A stretch of DNA of 36,020 nucleotides. It comes from Zoogloea sp. Lineage in GTDB: Bacteria; Pseudomonadota; Gammaproteobacteria; Burkholderiales; Rhodocyclaceae. The stretch's first letter is position 1; every line of letters begins with the position of its first letter. Below are positions 32,641-36,020 of this stretch, piece after piece. Under the pieces are notes generated by a model. The model saw only the letters and a list, made by a program, of their open reading frames with translations. It was not told the origin of the DNA and did no database searches. A program made the position numbers and the translations under genes. The stretch covers positions 1 through 36,020 of the forward strand of contig JAKLLO010000031.1 in assembly GCA_023150095.1 (NCBI GenBank), written 5' to 3'.

Positions 32641-32660
32641 TCCCCTCAAGAAAAAGGGGA
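32641..32660 (+). promoter_or_regulatory. Stem-loop enclosing the ribosome site of the endonuclease gene
   Basis: TCCCCT (32641-32646) and AGGGGA (32655-32660) form a six-pair stem with an eight-base loop, and the right arm is the Shine-Dalgarno sequence AGGGGAG of the gene starting at 32669. In RNA this would limit ribosome access. Upstream, GGTTGTAACC (32608-32617) is a near-palindrome and GGTCC occurs at 32625. Confidence 0.45.
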
Positions 32661-32668
32661 GTCAAAAA

Positions 32669-33349
32669 ATGGCATTCAGTGCAAATTCTGAGGCATTCGC
32701 AAGAGCCGCGATGGCGGCGATCAATCCGCCGCTGGCAGACAAATACGCGAACCTCATCAAACTGCTGGCGTTGAACCCGGAAGCGGCGTCAAAAATGCGG
32801 GGGAACAACTCTCCGGCAGTCGGCACCGAAGCCTATATTCGGGCGCAAGCCGCCAGCTTTTCATCAAGCCGCGTCCCGCGAGCTCCGGAACCCCCGGCCA
32901 CCGTTCCGGATGAAATGGTCAGTTTCATCCTGCACAATTACTTCAACGTCCCCGAAGCAAATCTCGAGCGCGCCAAGAACGAGCACCTTCTCTCGATGGG
33001 CGCAGAGAATTTGGTAGGCGAGCTCCTGGAGCGCTACTTGGCGAGCGTCATGGAGCCCCGCGGCTGGATTTGGTGCTCGGGATCGACAGTTAAGGCGGTT
33101 GATCTCATCAAGCCGCCCGCGGCACCCGGCGGAAAATGGAAGCTGCTTCAAGTGAAAAACCGAGACAATTCCGAGAACTCGTCAAGCTCCGCGATCCGCA
33201 ACGGAACGGACATCGAGAAATGGTTTCGCACATTCTCGAAGAAGACAGGCTCGAATTGGGGAGCGTTTCCGGACGCGGAAATTCGCCCGCTCGTTTCCGA
33301 GGCGGGCTTCCGAAAGTTCGTGAAGGAATATCTCGAAGCCTTAAAGTAG
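32669..33349 (+). CDS. Type II restriction endonuclease, SinI/Eco47I-like
   Basis: The 226-residue protein is adjacent to a cytosine-5 methyltransferase and resembles the SinI family of endonucleases, which cut GGWCC: SMGAENLVGELLERYLASVMEPRGWIWCSGS is the most characteristic stretch (residues ~109-138, quoted here in part as GAENLVGELLERY and EPRGWIWCSGS). A PD-(D/E)xK-like active site can be placed as Glu113, Asp145 in VKAVDLI and QVK (161-163). Family and specificity come from memory of the family, not from a search. It is transcribed towards the EVE and methyltransferase genes, tail to tail with an eight-base gap. Its ribosome site is in a hairpin, which would delay synthesis on entry into a new host. 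Confidence 0.7.
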   Translation: MAFSANSEAFARAAMAAINPPLADKYANLIKLLALNPEAASKMRGNNSPAVGTEAYIRAQAASFSSSRVPRAPEPPATVPDEMVSFILHNYFNVPEANLERAKNEHLLSMGAENLVGELLERYLASVMEPRGWIWCSGSTVKAVDLIKPPAAPGGKWKLLQVKNRDNSENSSSSAIRNGTDIEKWFRTFSKKTGSNWGAFPDAEIRPLVSEAGFRKFVKEYLEALK

Positions 33350-33357
33350 GCCTCAGA

Positions 33358-33828
33358 CTACGGGCGCCAGCCGAGAATCCGCTCGGCGTCCGGCTCCCCG
33401 ATGCGTTTAGCGCCGCGCTGCAAAACGCAGCCCCATTTGTTCGTGCCCTTCGGAACGAAATCGAGCTTGTCTTTGACGGATCCAACGGGAACCGGGGCGG
33501 AGAGCCAGCGCGCATCCGTTAGCGACAGAACAGCGACGGGAGGCTCGGCCAGAGCGTCCGGGCCGTCCGCCTTGTAAGCTTGGCATGCGCGAGCGGAAGC
33601 GTCGATCCCGGCGATGGTCGCGGCTGCGACAAAATGCTTCGCTTCTTTTTCCGCTCCGGCGAGATAAACCAGAACACGATCCCCCGCCTTCATTTCTGCT
33701 TTGTGGGGCGTGTTTGCGTAAAGCGCCCACTTCCCCGCCTCGAGCCGGCGGCGAGCCATGGTGATCGCGGAGTCAAATCCGCCATCGAAGCGTTCGCACC
33801 GATTGACGATCAAAAGAAAGGTCGTCAT
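33358..33828 (-). CDS. EVE/PUA-like domain protein
   Basis: The 156-residue protein is a single EVE-type domain (PUA-like fold): an N-terminal strand TFLLIVN, W-x-LYANTPHKAEMKAGDRVLVYLAG (~34-58, quoted in part) and HFVAAATIAGI match the family. EVE domains are thought to bind modified bases in nucleic acid and occur in modification-dependent restriction and tRNA/DNA-modification contexts. Its start overlaps the methyltransferase stop by four bases (ATGA at 33825-33828), so it is made from the same message. It may read methylated cytosine placed by its partner, or restrict foreign modified DNA; both are inferences. Confidence 0.72.
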   Translation of the reverse strand: MTTFLLIVNRCERFDGGFDSAITMARRRLEAGKWALYANTPHKAEMKAGDRVLVYLAGAEKEAKHFVAAATIAGIDASARACQAYKADGPDALAEPPVAVLSLTDARWLSAPVPVGSVKDKLDFVPKGTNKWGCVLQRGAKRIGEPDAERILGWRP

Positions 33829-35351
33829 GCAACCTCCTCCTCGAAGAGCCGCATTTGAGGGGCCGGAGCCTTAACCTTGACGCCCTTCTTCGCCTTCGGC
33901 TTTGACAACCCTTCCGGCTTGGCTTTGGCGAGCTTCTTGGCGGGTTTTGGATCCGCCGGGTCGAGCCCGAGTATCTTCCGGGTCGCAGCCTCCCAACTTA
34001 CCTCATCCGTGCCTTTGTATCGGGAGAATGGGAATCCAGCCGGAGGTTGGACGTCATGGCCGGCCATGTGCGCCAGAATGGCGCGGCCGACCGCCTCGCC
34101 GAGACCGCCGGGGACGGCATTGCCAACTTGCCGGTATTGATCGACGAGCTTGCCGCCAAGCTGCCAGTCGTCCGGGAACATTTGGAGGCGCTTGTATTCT
34201 TGAATGGACAGAGGCCGGTTCTCGACCGGATGGCAAATATCGGTTGCAGGCATATTCGGCGACGTGACCAACGTGCAGGATGGCTTTTCCCAACTCATTC
34301 GGCGAAGGAAGCCGGTCTTTCCGCCGCCGGCGTAGTAGCTTTTTCCGAGGGCTTCTTTTTGAAGCTCCTCGGGAAGATGCTTCCAATATTGGCCCGGGCC
34401 GAGCAGCCGATAGTAGCGGAGGCGGTCTTCTGGAAAATTGACGTGATCGCAACCCAGCGCCTCGACGCCTTCGACGGCCTCCCGGAAGGTCTTCCACTTC
34501 GGCAAGCCGAAGGATCCGTCTTGGCTATGGGTCGGGTTTAGGTGCGGAAGCTTCGCGCCGTCCCGGGAGCAGATCAGAACGACGCGCTCGCGGATCTGCG
34601 GGACGCCGAAATTTGCGGCATTGTAGAGGTTGAAGGAAACCCCATATCCCCCGGCGCGCAGCGTTTGGATGATATGCAGCAACGCCCCTCCCGGCTTCTC
34701 CTCGAAGCCGGGAGCCCATTCCTCGCCGCGCTCGGCATGGGGCCGATGCGCCAGAGGGGCCGAAAGCAGGCCGCGGACGTTCTCGATGACCGCATACTTC
34801 GGCTTGAGCTCGAGGAGCAGGTCGATGAATTTCAAGAACACGTTGCCGCGCACGTCTTGGAAGCCGCGCCGCGCCCCTGCCGTCGAGAAGGCTTGGCAAG
34901 GCGGGCCGCCGACAATAACGTCGATATCGTCGGTCTCCGAAAGGCCTGCGGCCTCCCGGATATCCTGCGCCGAGTATTGCCAGACGTCCCCGAGCAAGGC
35001 GAGATCCGGCCGGTTCGTCTCAATCGTCTTGCGGCAATGCTTATCCACCTCGCAAGCAAGGAGGACGTGGATCCCTGCTTTTTCCAAGCCGAGATCCAAC
35101 CCCATCGCGCCGGAGAAGAAGGATAGAGCCTTCAACTCCGGAAGCGGGCCAGTTCGGCGCGCAGCGTGATCCTTCGGCTCCCCGCCTCCGCTGCTGGCAT
35201 AAGACTCGAGGGAAGCCGGAGAGACCAGCCATTGCTTGCCGACTTGTCGGCCATCAAGCAAGCAGGAGCGGAGGAGAGAGCGAACGCGCTGCTGCGAGAC
35301 GCCCAGGCGCTCGGCGGCGTCCTTGACAGAGAGAAATTCCGGGATGTCCAT
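33825..35351 (-). CDS. DNA (cytosine-5-)-methyltransferase with N-terminal helix-turn-helix
   Basis: The 508-residue enzyme has all C5-methylase motifs: I LSFFSGAMGLDLGLEKAG (76-93), IV GGPPCQAFS with catalytic Cys152, VI ENV (190-192), VIII QIRERV (252-257), a target-recognition region (~260-400) and IX-X RQVGNAVP (407-414). Before these, residues ~5-50 form an excisionase/MerR-like helix-turn-helix (FLSVKDAAERLGVSQQRVRSLLRS, in part), probably used to repress its own or the endonuclease promoter, as in EcoRII- and SsoII-type methylases. A Lys/Ala-rich tail follows (~469-495). The ATG at 35351 was chosen; an in-frame TTG at 35384 would add 11 residues. M.SinI-type enzymes (GGWCC) are the expected relatives given the neighbouring endonuclease. 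Confidence 0.9.
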   Translation of the reverse strand: MDIPEFLSVKDAAERLGVSQQRVRSLLRSCLLDGRQVGKQWLVSPASLESYASSGGGEPKDHAARRTGPLPELKALSFFSGAMGLDLGLEKAGIHVLLACEVDKHCRKTIETNRPDLALLGDVWQYSAQDIREAAGLSETDDIDVIVGGPPCQAFSTAGARRGFQDVRGNVFLKFIDLLLELKPKYAVIENVRGLLSAPLAHRPHAERGEEWAPGFEEKPGGALLHIIQTLRAGGYGVSFNLYNAANFGVPQIRERVVLICSRDGAKLPHLNPTHSQDGSFGLPKWKTFREAVEGVEALGCDHVNFPEDRLRYYRLLGPGQYWKHLPEELQKEALGKSYYAGGGKTGFLRRMSWEKPSCTLVTSPNMPATDICHPVENRPLSIQEYKRLQMFPDDWQLGGKLVDQYRQVGNAVPGGLGEAVGRAILAHMAGHDVQPPAGFPFSRYKGTDEVSWEAATRKILGLDPADPKPAKKLAKAKPEGLSKPKAKKGVKVKAPAPQMRLFEEEVA

Positions 35352-35530
35352 TTGGTATGTTTTAGGTTTCGGTTGCGAAATCAAATCAATACCCGAACTT
35401 TAGCGCCCCCCTCTTCCTGCGGCAAGACTTTTCGCCTCGGCGCCGCGCATAACACCTTCCGCTATAGCAGCCAGAGGCGACGCCTTGCCAAGCGATCCCT
35501 GCCCGGGCCGTTCGTTTCCAAAAACTTATT

Positions 35531-35575
35531 CCGTGTCAGCTTCCGTGTCGCCCGTGTCGGGCCGTGTCAGCTTTT
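35531..35575 (+). repeat. Four CGTGTC direct repeats (iteron-like)
   Basis: CGTGTC starts at 35532, 35544, 35553 and 35563, i.e. every 9-12 bases; the first and last units extend to CCGTGTCAGCTT. Further copies or inverses of GTGTCA are at 35628, 35747 (TGACAC), 35791 and 35813 (CGACAC). Spacing near one helical turn suggests cooperative protein binding. Confidence 0.6.
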
Positions 35576-35595
35576 GATATTCGTTCAACAATCGG

Positions 35596-35785
35596 AAACC
35601 CTTGCCACTCCTTGCTTTTATCCGTTTGTGTCATACCTACAGCACAAAACGTATATAGGAGGGGGTATGTAAATAGAGAGGCCAAAGGAATAGACATTAA
35701 ACAAAAAAACAAAATTCGCTCTGCTAGGTAAAAAAACTGCAGCACATGACACAAAATGCCTCAAACCCTTGCCTAGCAATGGTTT
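35596..35785. repeat. AAACCCTTGCC direct repeat, second copy part of an inverted repeat
   Basis: AAACCCTTGCC occurs at 35596-35606 and 35763-35773. The second copy continues into an imperfect hairpin: AAACCCTTGC (35763-35772), CTA, GCAATGGTTT (35776-35785), one mismatch. Confidence 0.55.
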
Positions 35786-35790
35786 CGGCC

Positions 35791-35818
35791 GTGTCAGGAT
35801 TTTTTAAAATCCCGACAC
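35791..35818. repeat. 13-base inverted repeat GTGTCAGGATTTT / AAAATCCCGACAC
   Basis: Arms at 35791-35803 and 35806-35818 pair with one mismatch around a TT centre. The arms begin with the same GTGTC unit as the iteron-like cluster. No T-tract follows, so a protein-binding or nicking/hairpin site is likelier than a terminator. Confidence 0.6.
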
Positions 35819-35862
35819 AGCCAAGGAGAATGATTGCAAATAAGGTGCTTCTTGCCGTTCAT

Positions 35863-35935
35863 CCGTTTTCATATAGAAAAAATTTGACATACGGCTTCGG
35901 ATTTGTTTAACAAAACATATGGCAAATGAAAACGG
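35863..35935 (+). promoter_or_regulatory. Promoter enclosed by a 10-base inverted repeat
   Basis: CCGTTTTCAT (35863-35872) and ATGAAAACGG (35926-35935) are perfect inverted copies flanking a promoter with TTGACA at 35884-35889 and, 17 bases on, TTAACA at 35907-35912. The right arm ends just before or within the ribosome site CGGAG of the next gene. The layout suggests autoregulation by that gene's product. Confidence 0.5.
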
Positions 35936-35942
35936 AGAAATT

Positions 35943-36020
35943 ATGAAAGCCCAAGACGAATGCAAGGTAAAGAAAAGCCACCAAAGCGTAATTATTGGTT
36001 TTCGAATTACGCAAGCGGAA
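35943..36020 (+). CDS. Partial gene at window edge, possible ribbon-helix-helix (MobC/Arc-like) protein
   Basis: An ATG at 35943 with GGAG eight bases upstream opens a frame still open at the last base (26 codons). The visible peptide is Lys-rich and then reads SVIIGFRITQAE, a pattern like the N-terminal beta-strand of ribbon-helix-helix DNA-binding proteins such as the mobilisation accessory protein MobC. The evidence is short, so the call is tentative. A promoter and inverted repeats sit directly upstream. Confidence 0.45.
   Translation, partial: MKAQDECKVKKSHQSVIIGFRITQAE

Larger units (their letters stand above)
35385..35942. other. AT-rich non-coding control region of the element
   Basis: About 560 bases separate the methyltransferase gene from the partial gene at the edge. 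Composition falls well below that of both flanks. A 72-codon minus-strand frame (35536-35754) has no ribosome site and no domain. The region holds the repeats listed separately and looks like an origin, transfer-origin or partition/regulatory segment. Confidence 0.5.
31803..36020. mobile_element. Left part of an integrated element in mutS carrying a restriction-modification module
   Basis: From ~31.81 kb the sequence changes: lower GC, AT-rich spacers, other codon use (e.g. CAATAT, AAA/GAA rich), and genes unrelated to the host neighbourhood (pentapeptide-repeat protein, restriction endonuclease, EVE protein, C5 methyltransferase). No integrase or transposase is visible in this part and no terminal inverted repeat could be confirmed, so the element type is undetermined. 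The AT-rich repeat region and a possible MobC/Arc-like gene at the window edge suggest a plasmid-like or integrative mobilisable element. Its right end lies outside. Confidence 0.65.

Noticed and set aside
35352..35384. TTG start adding 11 residues to the methyltransferase
   Set aside because: Weaker start codon without a clear ribosome site; kept only as an alternative.
35536..35754. 72-codon minus-strand frame in the AT-rich region
   Set aside because: No ribosome site, no family, and it crosses repeats; likely chance.
35531..35818. CRISPR array
   Set aside because: The CGTGTC units are only 6-12 bases and spacing is 9-12 bases, far from repeat-spacer geometry; no cas genes.

Overview
The window is chromosomal DNA from a GC-rich betaproteobacterium. 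Gene content and order (gloB / methyltransferase / rnhA / dnaQ, an RluA very like the enterobacterial enzyme, circularly permuted ATP-grasp plus alpha-E pair) fit the Rhodocyclales (Azoarcus/Thauera/Azospira relatives). That placement rests on family recognition, not on a search. Roughly the first 31.8 kb is ordinary high-GC host sequence; the last 4.2 kb has a different, lower-GC composition and is an inserted element.

Layout. 1-1.9 kb: MFS exporter and two tautomerases in one operon. 1.9-5.8 kb: a ferric-iron ABC importer (binding protein, permease, ATPase) split into three transcription units with Fur-like sites at 1872 and 4742. 5.8-8.7 kb: rluA and a hybrid sensor kinase. 8.7-11.5 kb: an intergenic region with an NtrC-type palindrome and a sigma-54-type -24/-12 promoter in front of a circularly permuted ATP-grasp/alpha-E gene pair. 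11.5-17.9 kb: housekeeping genes (mltD, a response-regulator diguanylate cyclase, gloB, methyltransferase, rnhA, dnaQ, fabI). 18-20.2 kb: an orphan, membrane-anchored family-5 solute-binding protein.

20.2-25 kb is a five-gene minus-strand operon: di-haem cytochrome c lipoprotein, porin, FMN-binding protein, ApbE flavinyltransferase and a four-helix membrane protein with paired histidines. It is preceded by two Fur-like boxes sharing the core of the box in front of the ferric-binding protein gene. I read it as an iron-responsive extracytoplasmic electron-transfer system, and it is one of the two best candidates for something little described. 25-26.3 kb: a rhodanese and a methyltransferase divergent around a perfect dyad. 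26.7-29.9 kb: three translationally linked phage-structural-like genes (beta-propeller-like, LamG plus two FN3, small tail-like protein) beside tRNA-Pro(GGG). 30.5-31.6 kb: a FUSC-family membrane protein.

At about 31.80-31.82 kb the first ~36 codons of mutS are followed by foreign sequence and an early stop: a mobile element has entered the 5' end of the mismatch-repair gene. Its visible part carries a pentapeptide-repeat protein, a SinI-like type II restriction endonuclease, a C5-cytosine methyltransferase with an N-terminal helix-turn-helix, an EVE/PUA-like protein translationally coupled to the methyltransferase, and a ~560-base AT-rich control region with repeated CGTGTC units and inverted repeats. 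That region ends in the start of a possible ribbon-helix-helix (MobC/Arc-like) gene running off the window. The element's right end and the rest of mutS lie outside the window.
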